NCBI RefSeq assembly: GCF_026625885.1
Contig: NZ_CP113068.1
Location: 4,092,001-4,156,000, forward strand
Direction of reading: 5' to 3'
Length of the DNA: 64,000 nucleotides
Source: Roseateles sp. SL47
GTDB lineage: Bacteria; Pseudomonadota; Gammaproteobacteria; Burkholderiales; Burkholderiaceae_C
Below the pieces are notes generated by a model. That model saw only the letters and a program-made list of their open reading frames with translations. It was not told the origin of the DNA and ran no database searches. Below are positions 36,346 to 45,476 of the stretch, one piece after another (the first letter of the stretch is position 1; every line of letters begins with the position of its first letter). A program made the translations under genes and the position numbers.

Positions 36346-37152
36346 TCATTGTGTCCACACCGGGTTCGACTTCTGGTCCCAACGGTCCATGCGTTGCAGT
36401 GCCGTCTCGAAGGGCTCCGGCTTCAAACAGGCGCCCAGGCAAAACGGACGTTCCATGGACAGCGCCAGCGTGAGACCGAGCCCGATCAGCAGCGAAAGAA
36501 GAATGGCTGAGACGCGATGCATGCGCGTCGCCGGCAACAGTGTCAGAAGGCCCAGCGCCAATCCACTGCTGGTTGCCGTGACGGCCCAGAGCACGCCGGG
36601 AATGGACGCGGGGCTGGTCGAGAGTCTCGATTGACGAAGCGTCAGCAGTTCATGCACACGCCGCCACAGTTCCGGCATGAGGGCTCTGTCACCCGCACTG
36701 GACGGTTGAATGGCCGCCAATGAGCGAAAGAGCGAGTCGAATGCATCCCAGGTGGCCAAACTGGAGCGCCCCTCCTGCATGGCCGGCCATTCCTTCAAGA
36801 TGACCGAGCGTGTGTAGGCTCTCAATTGCTCCTTGGCATAGCTCGACTCACCCTGGGACATCACGCCCAGACTGCGCCCGAGCGCGCCAATGACGCCAGC
36901 TTCGCGCTCCACCGTCTGTGCCGACCGGGTGGCCGCCTCCCAACTGCTGGCGGCACACAGGCTCAGCAGGCCGAGCGTGATGCCGCTCACCAGGATCACC
37001 AGCCCCACCAGCAGCGTCGGATCCTCCCTCACCAGTCCATGGCGCCAGGTCGTGGGCAGCAGGACATGCCCGCCAACGCCTGCGCCCATGCATCCTCCCA
37101 CCACCAGCACCCCAATCAGCCAATCCGGCATGTTGTAGATCCATAAGGGCAT
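36346..37152 (-). CDS. DUF4239-like integral membrane protein
   Basis: A 268-residue protein with four likely membrane segments: two near the N-terminus (WLIGVLVVGGCMGAGVGGHV; LLVGLVILVSGITLGLLSL) and two near the C-terminus (GVLWAVTATSSGLALGLLTL; ILLSLLIGLGLTLALSM). Between them is a soluble helical region with KEWPAMQEG. This arrangement fits the DUF4239 (bestrophin-like) family. The function is unknown. It lies 17 bases downstream of the response regulator gene on the same strand and 128 bases before the peptide genes, so it may link the two-component genes with the peptides in one transcript. Confidence 0.75.
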   Translation of the reverse strand: MPLWIYNMPDWLIGVLVVGGCMGAGVGGHVLLPTTWRHGLVREDPTLLVGLVILVSGITLGLLSLCAASSWEAATRSAQTVEREAGVIGALGRSLGVMSQGESSYAKEQLRAYTRSVILKEWPAMQEGRSSLATWDAFDSLFRSLAAIQPSSAGDRALMPELWRRVHELLTLRQSRLSTSPASIPGVLWAVTATSSGLALGLLTLLPATRMHRVSAILLSLLIGLGLTLALSMERPFCLGACLKPEPFETALQRMDRWDQKSNPVWTQ

Positions 37153-37169
37153 AGAGTCTCCCGGCCTCC

Positions 37170-37847
37170 TCAGGCCGCCACGGTCGGGTCGACCGTGCTC
37201 AAACCTTCTCGCACCGCATAGCGGGTGAGTCCGGCCACACCCCGCACGCCCAGCTTGCGGGTGATGTTTTCGCGGTGGGTGGCCACCGTCTTGGCGCTGA
37301 GGTGCAGACGGTCGGCGATGTCTTGTGTGGATAAGTCCTCTGCGAACAGCTGCACGATCTCGCGCTCGCGGGCGGTCAGCGTCTGAGGGCCCCGAACAGG
37401 TAGGGCGGTGTCCGTTTGGCGGTGATGCTGGCGCAGTTCGTCCACAACCGCCCCCATCAGCCCCTGGCTGAGAAAGATTCGTCCCGCTGCCACGTCTCGC
37501 ACCGCATGGGCCAGTTCATCGGCCGATGCGTCCTTCAACACAAACCCGGACGCTCCAGCGTTCAGCGCCGTGATGACAGTCCGTTGGTCTCCATGCATCG
37601 ACACACAGATGCAGGCCACCAGCCCTTGCTGCTGCTTCACTCGCCGCACCGCCTCCAATCCGTTCAGCCCCGGCATGGCCACGTCGGTGACCAGTACGTC
37701 GGGCTCCAATTGACGCACCATGCGCACCGCAGCGGCGCCGTCCTCGGCCAGCCCTGCCACTTCCAATCCCGGTTCGCGGCTCAGCAGCGCGCGAAGGCCC
37801 TCGCGCACCAGTTGATGGTCGTCCGCAAGCACGATGCGAATCGTCAT
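37170..37847 (-). CDS. NarL/FixJ-family response regulator
   Basis: A 225-residue response regulator. The receiver domain has the acidic pocket ADD near residue 8, phospho-acceptor Asp in VLVTDVAMPGLNG and conserved Lys in GFVLKDAS. The C-terminal LuxR-type helix-turn-helix contains LTAREREIVQLFAEDLSTQD and LSAKTVATHRENITRKL. Its start overlaps the kinase gene by four bases (ATGA), so the two form a cognate pair. Targets are unknown; the adjacent membrane protein and peptide genes are candidates. Confidence 0.95.
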   Translation of the reverse strand: MTIRIVLADDHQLVREGLRALLSREPGLEVAGLAEDGAAAVRMVRQLEPDVLVTDVAMPGLNGLEAVRRVKQQQGLVACICVSMHGDQRTVITALNAGASGFVLKDASADELAHAVRDVAAGRIFLSQGLMGAVVDELRQHHRQTDTALPVRGPQTLTAREREIVQLFAEDLSTQDIADRLHLSAKTVATHRENITRKLGVRGVAGLTRYAVREGLSTVDPTVAA

Positions 37848-38668
37848 GGCAGGCTCCTGGCTGGCAGTTCAACCACATCGTCCGGCGCCATCTCCGGGTG
37901 GCCGGGCAGAGGAATCAACACGGTGGCGCAGGTGCCGCGGCCCGGCTCCCAGCGCAGATGCAAGGAGCCGCCCAGCGCCCGCAGTTGCGCCCGGGCGCCC
38001 GCCAGTCCCAGGCCGGCGCCGCCTCGGCCCAGCACTTCCGGCTTGTCCGGCAGTCCCACGCCGTCGTCCTGCACCTGGATGCACAACCATCCATCCATGA
38101 CGCGCGGTGTGATGTCCAGCCGACGGGCCTTGGCATGCTTGAGAACATTCAGGCAGAGCTCCCGCACCACCCGGCACACCATGGAACGCACCGGCTCGGC
38201 CACGTCGAAGTCCGGTCCGCTGGTGTCCACAGTCACCTGCGGACCCTGCGCATCCAGCCCCAGACCCAGTTCCTGGGCCATGGCGCCCAGCGCGCTCGGG
38301 AGCCCGCCATGCCAGGCCGGCGGCGCCAGGGAGGTGGTCAAGGTGCGCACCGTGTGGGACAGCTTCGACAGCCAACTGCACACGTCATCCACTTCGGAGG
38401 AGGGCGTCGGTGCATCGCTATGGCGCCATTCGCTCAAACGCAGCCGGATGCGCACAATCAGCGCACCGACTTCGTCATGCAGCAGGGTGGCAATCCGTTC
38501 GCGTTCCCGGCTTTCAGCGGCGCTCAAGGCGCGAGACACCGAAGCGGGTCGCCACCGGCCGGTGACCTGTCGCGCACCCGTTGGGCGGGGCGGCCGGCAA
38601 GTGGTGCTAGCGCGGCGGGGCGGCGTCATGCCGGGCCTGCGTCCAAGATGGGGGGGCAGGGAGATCAT
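37844..38668 (-). CDS. Soluble NarX-type sensor histidine kinase
   Basis: A 274-residue kinase with the HisKA_3 phosphorylation motif RIATLLHDEVGALIVRI and an HATPase domain (ELCLNVLKHAKARRLDI; QDDGVGLPDKPEVLGRGGAG; LGLAGARAQLRALGG). ATG 38668 has GAGGA seven bases upstream; upstream in-frame codons are rejected for lack of a ribosome site. No membrane segment or recognisable sensor domain precedes the kinase core, so the first 90 residues, rich in Arg/Pro, either sense something directly or the protein relies on a partner. Confidence 0.9.
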   Translation of the reverse strand: MISLPPHLGRRPGMTPPRRASTTCRPPRPTGARQVTGRWRPASVSRALSAAESRERERIATLLHDEVGALIVRIRLRLSEWRHSDAPTPSSEVDDVCSWLSKLSHTVRTLTTSLAPPAWHGGLPSALGAMAQELGLGLDAQGPQVTVDTSGPDFDVAEPVRSMVCRVVRELCLNVLKHAKARRLDITPRVMDGWLCIQVQDDGVGLPDKPEVLGRGGAGLGLAGARAQLRALGGSLHLRWEPGRGTCATVLIPLPGHPEMAPDDVVELPARSLP

Positions 38669-39007
38669 GGTGTGTCCTCTCGAAATAGGGGCGGGCCGGA
38701 GCCCGGTGGGAGCTGAAACTCCCATGGGCCGTAACGGTAGTGAGAGGAGGGCTGTCACACCTTCTGAAAACCTTACGAAGCCTTTCGAGCCTGACGGAAG
38801 GTGTTGGAAGCTTCGGAAGGAAGGGGAATGATTGCCGGTAAGCGTTCTCCAGACGCTTTTATTCAATGCATTTGCTGCTGATTGCAGATCATTGAATGAA
38901 GTTCACAACAAGCGTTGGCCGCCAATCAAGAGGCTAGGGTCTACACCTACCCGCCATTCATTCCGCTATTGCAAAATTCGGAACAACGTTTCAAAAAAGA
39001 GATTCCC
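38669..39007. promoter_or_regulatory. Divergent region between the kinase gene and kdgK
   Basis: This 339-base stretch contains the promoters of the two-component genes (minus) and kdgK (plus). The left part is full of short GGAAG/CTTCC motifs around 38795-38830. The right part is AT-rich (38860-39000) and contains a KdgR-like palindrome just before kdgK. No other gene is visible. Confidence 0.5.
38979..38993 (+). promoter_or_regulatory. KdgR-like operator before kdgK
   Basis: CGGAACAACGTTTCA agrees with the classical enterobacterial KdgR palindrome (TGAAACAnTGTTTCA) at 11 of 14 informative positions. It ends 14 bases before the kdgK ATG, where a bound repressor would block transcription. 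An IclR/KdgR-type gene lies in the same locus. Use of this consensus in a beta-proteobacterium is an assumption. Confidence 0.45.
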
Positions 39008-39940
39008 ATGAGCAAGCGTGTGGCAGTCATCGGCGAATGCATGCTGGAACTGCAGGGCCAGGCTTTTGAATCCATGACCCAGACCTATGGCGGAGACACG
39101 CTGAACACCGCTGTGTATTTGCGGCGCTGCGGGCTGCGCCATGGGGTGGAGGTGGCCTATGCAACAGCGCTGGGGGAAGACACGCTGAGCCAGGGCCTGC
39201 TGGACCGCTGGACGGGCCAAGGGCTGGACATTGGGCTGGTCCGCCGCATTCCGGGCCGCCATCCGGGGCTTTACATGATCCAGGTGGATGAGCGGGGCGA
39301 GCGCAGCTTTCATTACTGGCGGGACACGGCGGCCGCCAAGGCCTATTTCGAATGCGACAGCACACCGCTGGAAACCCGGGCCAACGACTTTGATGCGCTG
39401 TATTTAAGCGGCATCACCCTGGCGATTCTTCCGCCGGCGGGGCGCGAACGGCTGTTGGCTTTGATGGAGCGCCTGCGTGGGCGCGCCACCGTGGTTTTTG
39501 ACAACAACTACCGACCCCGGCTGTGGCCGGACGCGGCCGTGGCCCGAGCCGCGTTTGAACGGGCGTTCAGCCTGGCGACGATCGCCCTGGTCACGGCGGA
39601 TGATCATCAGGCCTTGTTCGGGCTGGCCAGCCCGGCCGCAGCGCTGGCGCATGCGCAAGACCTTTCAACGCCGGAGGTGGTGATCAAGCGCGGGGCGGAC
39701 GCCACGCTGGTTCGCACGGCTGAAGATCCTGCCCGCTGGCTGACCGCCCAGACCCAACGGGTGGACAAGGTGGTGGACACCACCGCAGCGGGGGATTCGT
39801 TCGCGGGGGCTTACCTGGCCAAACGCTTGTCCGGCGCCTCAGCCGTCGAAGCCGCCGAATATGGGAACCGGGTGGCCGCACGTGTCATCCAGCATCACGG
39901 CGCCATCATTCCCGCCGAAGTGATGCAGGACCTGGTGTGA
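39008..39940 (+). CDS. kdgK: 2-dehydro-3-deoxygluconate kinase
   Basis: A 310-residue PfkB-family kinase with the N-terminal motif YGGDTLNTAVYLRR and the C-terminal ATP/catalytic motif VDTTAAGDSFAGAYLA, whose Asp is the catalytic base. It phosphorylates 2-keto-3-deoxygluconate (KDG), the product of the KduI/KduD branch, to KDPG, which an aldolase elsewhere would split. ATG 39008 is preferred over an upstream in-frame frame with poor codon use. It is read away from the two-component genes and converges with the acetylesterase gene. Confidence 0.93.
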   Translation: MSKRVAVIGECMLELQGQAFESMTQTYGGDTLNTAVYLRRCGLRHGVEVAYATALGEDTLSQGLLDRWTGQGLDIGLVRRIPGRHPGLYMIQVDERGERSFHYWRDTAAAKAYFECDSTPLETRANDFDALYLSGITLAILPPAGRERLLALMERLRGRATVVFDNNYRPRLWPDAAVARAAFERAFSLATIALVTADDHQALFGLASPAAALAHAQDLSTPEVVIKRGADATLVRTAEDPARWLTAQTQRVDKVVDTTAAGDSFAGAYLAKRLSGASAVEAAEYGNRVAARVIQHHGAIIPAEVMQDLV

Positions 39941-39951
39941 GCGGCAGCGCC

Positions 39952-39994
39952 GCGCTGGACTCGCCGCATGCTGGGCATGTGGAGGTTCCAGCGC
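39952..39994. terminator. Weak inverted repeat between convergent kdgK and esterase genes
   Basis: GCGCTGGA (39952-39959) and TCCAGCGC (39987-39994) are exact inverted copies, but with a 27-base loop. It is only a tentative bidirectional terminator. Confidence 0.3.
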
Positions 39995-40003
39995 ACCGGC
40001 GCA

Positions 40004-40783
40004 TCAGCGCATCCAGCGTGACAGTTCAGGCCATGCCGTCTGCAATTGCTTCTGGACCATGCCGGAGAACAGGTCAGCGCCTTTAGGCCCCAGATGCGTG
40101 TAATCAAACCCGGGATTGTTGGCGCCAATCGATGAGGCAGGAGATGCCGGCGGGCCCGGTGGGCGGGGAAGCATGGCCAGTGTCTCGGCCTCGGTCTCGC
40201 CCATGGCCTGCACCGCCGCATGGCTGGCGGCATTCAAGTCGAGCACTGGAACGCCTTGTTCCGCTCCGATACGAAGCGTCGTCTGCGCCCAGGGGCGCAG
40301 CTCATTGCGCAGCTGACCCTGGGTGTCAAAGCTGCGGCGCGTCAGCGGTGTGAGAAGCACCAGCCGGGCCCCGGTGGGCTTGATGTCCTGGGCATACCGC
40401 TCAAGATTGGCCGGAAACTCGGTCGCGAGCTCGGTCGAACGGCCGGGCTTGCCCGGCTGGTCGTTGTGACCAAACTGCATCATCACCACATCGGTCTGCC
40501 CAGCCGGTCGGTCGCGCAGCAGCACGAGGACCTGGTCCCACAGCCCTTCGGCGCGATAACTTTTGGTGCTGCGCCCGCCTTTGGCCAGGTTGAGGCAGGT
40601 CACCTCCGGCTTGAAGCGGGCGCACAAGGCGTCCCCATAACCGCTGCGGGGTGCCATGGTGGAATCGCCCACCAGAATCACCCGGAGCGAATCAGCGTGG
40701 GCCGAGCCCGCCACCATCCCGGCGGCCAGCACCAGCCGGTGCAGCGTCCGACCCAGTGCGGTGTTGCGACGAGTCTTGCCCAT
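40004..40783 (-). CDS. Rhamnogalacturonan acetylesterase-like SGNH hydrolase (CE12 type)
   Basis: A 259-residue secreted esterase. Residues 1-30 form a signal peptide ending SAHA. The SGNH blocks are present: block I VGDSTMAP with the catalytic Ser, the Gly block NLAKGGRSTKSY, block III GHNDQ, and block V DYTHLGPKGA with the catalytic Asp-x-x-His. This set matches CE12 rhamnogalacturonan/pectin acetylesterases, which remove acetyl groups so lyases can act. The gene starts 19 bases after the TonB receptor stop codon and is surely cotranscribed with it. Confidence 0.88.
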   Translation of the reverse strand: MGKTRRNTALGRTLHRLVLAAGMVAGSAHADSLRVILVGDSTMAPRSGYGDALCARFKPEVTCLNLAKGGRSTKSYRAEGLWDQVLVLLRDRPAGQTDVVMMQFGHNDQPGKPGRSTELATEFPANLERYAQDIKPTGARLVLLTPLTRRSFDTQGQLRNELRPWAQTTLRIGAEQGVPVLDLNAASHAAVQAMGETEAETLAMLPRPPGPPASPASSIGANNPGFDYTHLGPKGADLFSGMVQKQLQTAWPELSRWMR

Positions 40784-40802
40784 GGTTGGCCGTCCCGGAG
40801 GG

Positions 40803-43800
40803 TCAGAACTTGTAGGCCATGCCCACCAGATATTCCCGGCCGGTGACGTTGTAGACCACCGGGCTGTTGCGCGCGCGGGAAATGAACTGGTCATTGGCCT
40901 CGTTGGTCAGGTTCACCCCTTCCAGCGTGAAGCTCAGCCGGTCGCTGTATTTGTAGCTGATGGAAGCATCCACGTTGGTCGACGCGTTCTTGCCTTCCAC
41001 ATCGTTGTTGTTCTGGCCCGGCACCCGGGTCAGGAACGCGGAGCGGCGAGAGGCGGAGACACGAGCGTTGATCACACCATCGTCGTAATAGAGCGTGGCA
41101 TTCCAGGACTTCGGCGACATGTTGAGCAGGTCGTCGGTGATCACCGAATTGCTGGTGGGCGAGATCAGGTAGGTGATCTTGCTCTTCACGTAGGTGTAGT
41201 TCAGCACCGTGCCGAAGTTCTTGCCCCAACTGGGCAGGAAGCTGAACGGCTGCTGGAAGTTCAGCTCGATGCCGCGCAGCTTGCCCCCCGGGGTGTTGAT
41301 CGGGGAGGTGACCTGGAACACTTCCTCACCGGTGAAATTCGACGGCAGCAGCGAGAGTGGCAACCCGGTCGTATTAAACGGCACGTTGGTGCGCAGGCTC
41401 TGGATGTAGGTGTCGATGTTCTTCTGGAACAGACCCACCCCCACAAACGCATTACGTCCGTGGTACCACTCCAGGCTGCCGTCAAAGGTCTTGGCGCGGA
41501 ACGGCTTCAGGTTGGGATTGCCGCTGGTGATTGACAGCGTACCGGTGGTGCTGATGGTGCCGCCCGGGTTCAGGTTGCCCAGTTGCGGACGCGCCATCAC
41601 CCTGGCCGCCGCGAAGCGGGCCACCAGGTTGCGGGTCAGGTTGGCCGAGACGTTCAGTGAAGGCAGCCAGTCCTTGTAGCTCTGGCCCACCACCACTTCG
41701 GTGCCGCCACCGGTGGCCAGGTAGCCGGTGGCTTCCTGCTCAGTCTTCACATAGCGCACGCCGACATTGCCCATCACCTGGATGCCCATCAGGCGGGTGT
41801 CAAAGTCCGCTTGTACAAAGCCGCCGGTATCGGTTTCGGACACCTTGCGGTTGTTGCCGCGTGCATTGCCGTTGGTGGTGGAGGAGAGGGTGAAGTCTCC
41901 AGGGCCACCCGCCGGGCCGCTCTTGATGCAGTTGCAGTAGATGTCGTAGGCCGCGGCAATCGCGTTCAGGTCGGGGATCACCCAGGACGTGGCGGTGCCC
42001 GCCGGCAGGTTCAACCCTTTGCCAAAACCGGTCAATGTGGTGGTGAGACCGGCCATGCCGTTGGTGGGGGCGAAGATCGTGTCGTTCTGATTGACGCGGC
42101 GGAACTCGTAAGTGTCGAAGGAGTAGCGCTTGTAATCGACACCGGCCTTCAGCGTGACGGAGTCCGGAATCCAGTCCCAGGCCAGTTCCACATGGCCGAC
42201 GTCATTGCGGTTGTTGGCGCCCTGCGGACGGATGCGGATCTCGCTGGTGGTGGTGTTGGTGACGGTGCTGGCCTGCGTCCCGGAGCTTGCGCGCGGCACA
42301 CCCACGATGGTCAGCGGGTTGCCACTGGTGGCTGCCGGATCAAACGGATAGGTGATGGAGGGAAGCCGGTCATTGCCTCGGAAGTCCAGCGCATAACCGT
42401 TCACATTGAGCGCATCCAGCGTGACCGTGGTCTGCACTGGGTTGCGGAAACGCGACTCCGCACGGCCGGCAGATGCCGACATCCGGAAGTGCTCGGTGAA
42501 TTCCTGGTCGATCTTGATGCTGGGCTGGGTGAACTCGGTGCTCAGCTTGTCAAAGCGAGATTCGGCACGAATGTCCACGCCGTTGTAGCGCCCGTACTGG
42601 AGGGCCCCATTGGCGTCATATTGCGCCTCGACCACACTGGTCTGCGGCTTGCCACCCTGGCCGGCGGTGCGGCTGAAGGAGATGGCCTCCAGGAAGTCTT
42701 CCTGGCGCGTGGCCTTCAGCTTGGAATAGAGCATGTCGCCCGTGATCACCGTTTTCTCAAACGGCTTGAACTGGATCGATGCGGTCATGCCCAGCCGGTC
42801 CTGATCATGGGTCAGGCGGCCGTACCGGGGCAGGCGAGGGTGGAAGTTGTCCGCGCTGCTGGCGGCGTTGTAGGCGTCGGTGGCACTTTGTGATGCCGGC
42901 AGGCGGGACACGCCCTGGGCTGCTGGTCCGCAGGTGGTGGAGGTGGTCGTTGGGTTGGACGGAGAGACACCGATGGGCGAGCACCAGCCCCCGGAGGACG
43001 CGCCATTGTCCCAACGCACGGTCGAGAAACCTTCTTCCAGCACCCGACGCTTGGAATAGGCGCCGGAGACCAGCACCCCAAAGCGTTTGTCCGGCGTCAC
43101 ATCGCTATAAAGGAACGCCACGCGAGGATCGCTGTTCTGCGAAAGATCGTTGTAGCGGCCCTTCAACGAGGCGGTGATGACGCGCTTGTTGAAGTCAAAC
43201 GGGCGGGCCGTCTGCAGGTCGACAGTGGCGCCGAGCGAGCCTTCATCCACATCGGCGGAGCTGCTCTTGCGCACCGTGATGCTGTTGAAGAGTTCGGACG
43301 CAAAGACGTTGAAGTCAAAGCCGCGCGAACGGTTGGCACCGCCGGAGCTATCCGTACCGCCGGTGGTGGCCAGGGCTTCGATGCCGTTGATGCGCACCCG
43401 TGTGAAATCGGCACCCAGGCCGCGCACGGTGATGTTGCGGCCTTCACCGGCATCACGGTCAATCACCACCCCGGGCACCCGCTGCAGTGACTCGGCCAGG
43501 TTGGTGTCGGGGAATTTGGCAATGTCTTCGGCCTTGACCACGTCGACGATGCCGCGGTCCTGGCGCTTGGCATTGAGGGCGCTTTCCAGGGAGGCGCGGA
43601 TCCCGGTGATCACCACCGTGTCCAGTGACTTCGCTTCGCTGTTCGACGCAGCCGAGGCCGCCGAGCCAGGGGCAGCGGGTGCTTCGGATTGGCCCCAGGC
43701 CGGCAGAACGGCCGTGCCCAGCAGGCAGGCGAGCAGCGGGGTCAGACGAGAGGGCGGCAACAGACCGCCGGCGTCACGTGCGCTGGACTGGACCACGGCA

Positions 43801-43850
43801 CGAGGGTCGGACGAGGACGTCCCGAGGCGGTTCCCAAGGTGTTGGGGCAT
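40803..43850 (-). CDS. TonB-dependent outer-membrane receptor of the pectin locus
   Basis: A 1015-residue receptor. A signal region ends near VLPAWGQ. The likely TonB box is LDTVVITGIRASLESALNAK, followed by the plug domain (FPDTNLAESLQRVPGVVIDR; NITVRGLGADFTRVRINGIE) and a long barrel ending in Phe (YLVGMAYKF). The size and IRASLESALNAKR-type start resemble the carbohydrate-uptake class of TonB receptors in Xanthomonas and Caulobacter. The substrate is probably oligogalacturonides or rhamnogalacturonan fragments, judged from the neighbours. The ATG has GGAG seven bases upstream. It follows kdgF by 212 bases on the same strand. Confidence 0.92.
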   Translation of the reverse strand: MPQHLGNRLGTSSSDPRAVVQSSARDAGGLLPPSRLTPLLACLLGTAVLPAWGQSEAPAAPGSAASAASNSEAKSLDTVVITGIRASLESALNAKRQDRGIVDVVKAEDIAKFPDTNLAESLQRVPGVVIDRDAGEGRNITVRGLGADFTRVRINGIEALATTGGTDSSGGANRSRGFDFNVFASELFNSITVRKSSSADVDEGSLGATVDLQTARPFDFNKRVITASLKGRYNDLSQNSDPRVAFLYSDVTPDKRFGVLVSGAYSKRRVLEEGFSTVRWDNGASSGGWCSPIGVSPSNPTTTSTTCGPAAQGVSRLPASQSATDAYNAASSADNFHPRLPRYGRLTHDQDRLGMTASIQFKPFEKTVITGDMLYSKLKATRQEDFLEAISFSRTAGQGGKPQTSVVEAQYDANGALQYGRYNGVDIRAESRFDKLSTEFTQPSIKIDQEFTEHFRMSASAGRAESRFRNPVQTTVTLDALNVNGYALDFRGNDRLPSITYPFDPAATSGNPLTIVGVPRASSGTQASTVTNTTTSEIRIRPQGANNRNDVGHVELAWDWIPDSVTLKAGVDYKRYSFDTYEFRRVNQNDTIFAPTNGMAGLTTTLTGFGKGLNLPAGTATSWVIPDLNAIAAAYDIYCNCIKSGPAGGPGDFTLSSTTNGNARGNNRKVSETDTGGFVQADFDTRLMGIQVMGNVGVRYVKTEQEATGYLATGGGTEVVVGQSYKDWLPSLNVSANLTRNLVARFAAARVMARPQLGNLNPGGTISTTGTLSITSGNPNLKPFRAKTFDGSLEWYHGRNAFVGVGLFQKNIDTYIQSLRTNVPFNTTGLPLSLLPSNFTGEEVFQVTSPINTPGGKLRGIELNFQQPFSFLPSWGKNFGTVLNYTYVKSKITYLISPTSNSVITDDLLNMSPKSWNATLYYDDGVINARVSASRRSAFLTRVPGQNNNDVEGKNASTNVDASISYKYSDRLSFTLEGVNLTNEANDQFISRARNSPVVYNVTGREYLVGMAYKF

Positions 43851-44062
43851 GACTTGTCTCCGTATGGTTCTTCTGCCACCGGCGCGGGATCGTTGCCCGC
43901 CACTCTGGTGGCTGCTCAGTCAGTCACGGGCGCACGTAGGGCGCCGATGCACGGAGCGGCCGCCGCTGCAGTGCGGCGCCGCCTCGGTACTGCGGGTACT
44001 TCAGGTACTGCGGGGAGGGGCGGCCGCAGCCGGAGAAACCGGTCCGCGGGTGAGGCGCCGCC

Positions 44063-44395
44063 TCAGAGGTAGTCGTCGCGTCGTGGCGAGAACTGGTCCA
44101 GCAAGGTGCTGTTGGGTTCCAGGGCGACCACGCCGTGCTGCCAGCCATGCGGCGCCACAAAGGCGTCACCGGCACGCAGCACCTTCTTGATGCCGCCGAC
44201 TTCACATTCAAAGGCGCCACTGATCACATACGCGATCTGATCGTGGACCTCATGGGCGTGCGGGGTGCCGATGGCCCCCTGGTCAAACTGCACCAAAACG
44301 GACATCAGCTGCTCGGTATGCCCGACGATCTTGCGGCGGATGCCGTCGCCCAGGTCAGTCCAGGGCGTGGCCTCAGAGTCGAAATATGGGTTCAT
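44063..44395 (-). CDS. kdgF: KdgF-type cupin for pectin degradation
   Basis: A 110-residue single-domain cupin with the metal motifs GTPHAHEVHDQIAYVISGAF and HGWQHGVVALEP, typical of KdgF. KdgF linearises 4,5-unsaturated galacturonate released by oligogalacturonate lyase, speeding its entry to the KduI step. ATG 44395 is chosen because the cupin begins soon after and a promoter fits just upstream; an in-frame extension to 44521 crosses the regulatory sites. It is divergent from kduI. Confidence 0.88.
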   Translation of the reverse strand: MNPYFDSEATPWTDLGDGIRRKIVGHTEQLMSVLVQFDQGAIGTPHAHEVHDQIAYVISGAFECEVGGIKKVLRAGDAFVAPHGWQHGVVALEPNSTLLDQFSPRRDDYL

Positions 44396-44425
44396 GAGAC
44401 GCTGCGTAACCAGTGGATGCGAGCA

Positions 44426-44454
44426 ACTATAGCCCCATCGCACGAAAATGAAAC
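44426..44454 (-). promoter_or_regulatory. Candidate promoter of kdgF
   Basis: On the minus strand GTTTCA (44449-44454) and TATAGT (44426-44431) are separated by 17 bases and would start transcription about 24 bases before the kdgF ATG. The -35 box overlaps the first KdgR-like palindrome, the expected arrangement for repression. Confidence 0.4.
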
Positions 44455-44463
44455 ACCGGTTCA
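44449..44463. promoter_or_regulatory. KdgR-like operator 1, kdgF-kduI intergenic
   Basis: TGAAACACCGGTTCA has the TGAA...TTCA ends and most of the TGAAACAnTGTTTCA pattern of KdgR. It lies in the 189-base divergent region between kdgF and kduI and overlaps the -35 box proposed for kdgF. Confidence 0.45.
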
Positions 44464-44470
44464 CTAGATA

Positions 44471-44484
44471 GAAACCATAGTTTC
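44471..44484. promoter_or_regulatory. KdgR-like operator 2, kdgF-kduI intergenic
   Basis: GAAACCATAGTTTC is a perfect palindrome (5-bp arms, 4-base centre). Its arms equal the core of the KdgR consensus. It lies 22 bases from operator 1 (centre to centre about two DNA turns), on the kduI side. Confidence 0.5.
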
Positions 44485-44584
44485 GTGAGTTCTCGCGGAC
44501 GCTTACGCTTCGCCCCATCAAGCCGCAGACCGCACCTGAACAGGGCGGCTGCGTGCATGGCTGGCATCAATACCGAGGACAAGC

Positions 44585-45421
44585 ATGGACATCCGCCAAC
44601 CCCTGCATAGTGAACACGCCCGCACCCTGGACACGGAAGGCCTGCGCCGCCATTTCCTGGTGGAGGACCTGTTCCTGCCGGACCAGGCCACTCTCACCTA
44701 CAGCCAGATCGACCGCATCATCGTGGGGGGCATCATGCCTGTGACCCGCCCGGTGACGTTCGCGCCTGAGCTGGGCAAGCACACCGGCACCGATTTCTTC
44801 CTGCAGCGCCGGGAACTGGGTCTGATCAACATCGGCGGCGCGGCGCGTGTGCTGGTGGACGACCAGCAATTCGACATCGGGCCACGTGAAGCGCTCTACA
44901 TCGGGCAGGGCGCGAAGATCGTCGAGTTCAAGAGCGTGGACAGCAGCCAACCGGCCAAGTTGTATTTCAACTGCGCGCCGGCGCACACCGCGTATCCGCA
45001 CCGCAAGGTGACCCTGGCGGAAGCCTCCCCGGAGACGCTGGGCTCGCCCGAGACCAGCAACCGCCGCACCATCTACAAATTCCTGGTGCCGGATGTGCTG
45101 CCCACCTGCCAACTGCTGATGGGCATGACCCAGCTGGAGCCCGGCAGCTTGTGGAACACCATGCCCTGCCACACGCATGACCGGCGCATGGAGGTCTATT
45201 TCTACTTCGACATGAACGAGAACGCGGCGGTCTTCCACATGCTGGGCGAGCCCACCCAGACACGCCACCTGGTTGTTCGCAACGAGCAGGCGGTGATCAG
45301 CCCGAGCTGGTCCATTCATTCCGGCGTGGGCACCCAGGCCTACACCTTCATCTGGGGCATGGTGGGCGAAAACCAGGTCTTCAAGGACATGGATCACGTA
45401 CCCATGACGGCACTGCGCTGA
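44585..45421 (+). CDS. kduI: 5-dehydro-4-deoxy-D-glucuronate isomerase
   Basis: A 278-residue protein, the same length as E. coli KduI. It isomerises 5-keto-4-deoxyuronate to 2,5-diketo-3-deoxygluconate. The zinc ligands are visible in [16 protein letters not shown] (His, His, Glu) and [18 protein letters not shown] (His). It is first in the plus-strand pectin operon, followed by kduD after 55 bases, and faces kdgF across the KdgR-like sites. Confidence 0.97.
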   Translation: MDIRQPLHSEHARTLDTEGLRRHFLVEDLFLPDQATLTYSQIDRIIVGGIMPVTRPVTFAPELGKHTGTDFFLQRRELGLINIGGAARVLVDDQQFDIGPREALYIGQGAKIVEFKSVDSSQPAKLYFNCAPAHTAYPHRKVTLAEASPETLGSPETSNRRTIYKFLVPDVLPTCQLLMGMTQLEPGSLWNTMPCHTHDRRMEVYFYFDMNENAAVFHMLGEPTQTRHLVVRNEQAVISPSWSIHSGVGTQAYTFIWGMVGENQVFKDMDHVPMTALR

Positions 45422-45476
45422 GCGTTCACCGTCTGGTGATACGCGCTTCATTCGCTCATTCGAAGGAACTCTTACT

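Noticed and set aside
43851..44062. Short direct repeats (GGTACTGCGGG twice) and GC-rich palindromes between kdgF and the TonB receptor
   Set aside because: Only two short copies, no KdgR-like match or promoter that I could support.
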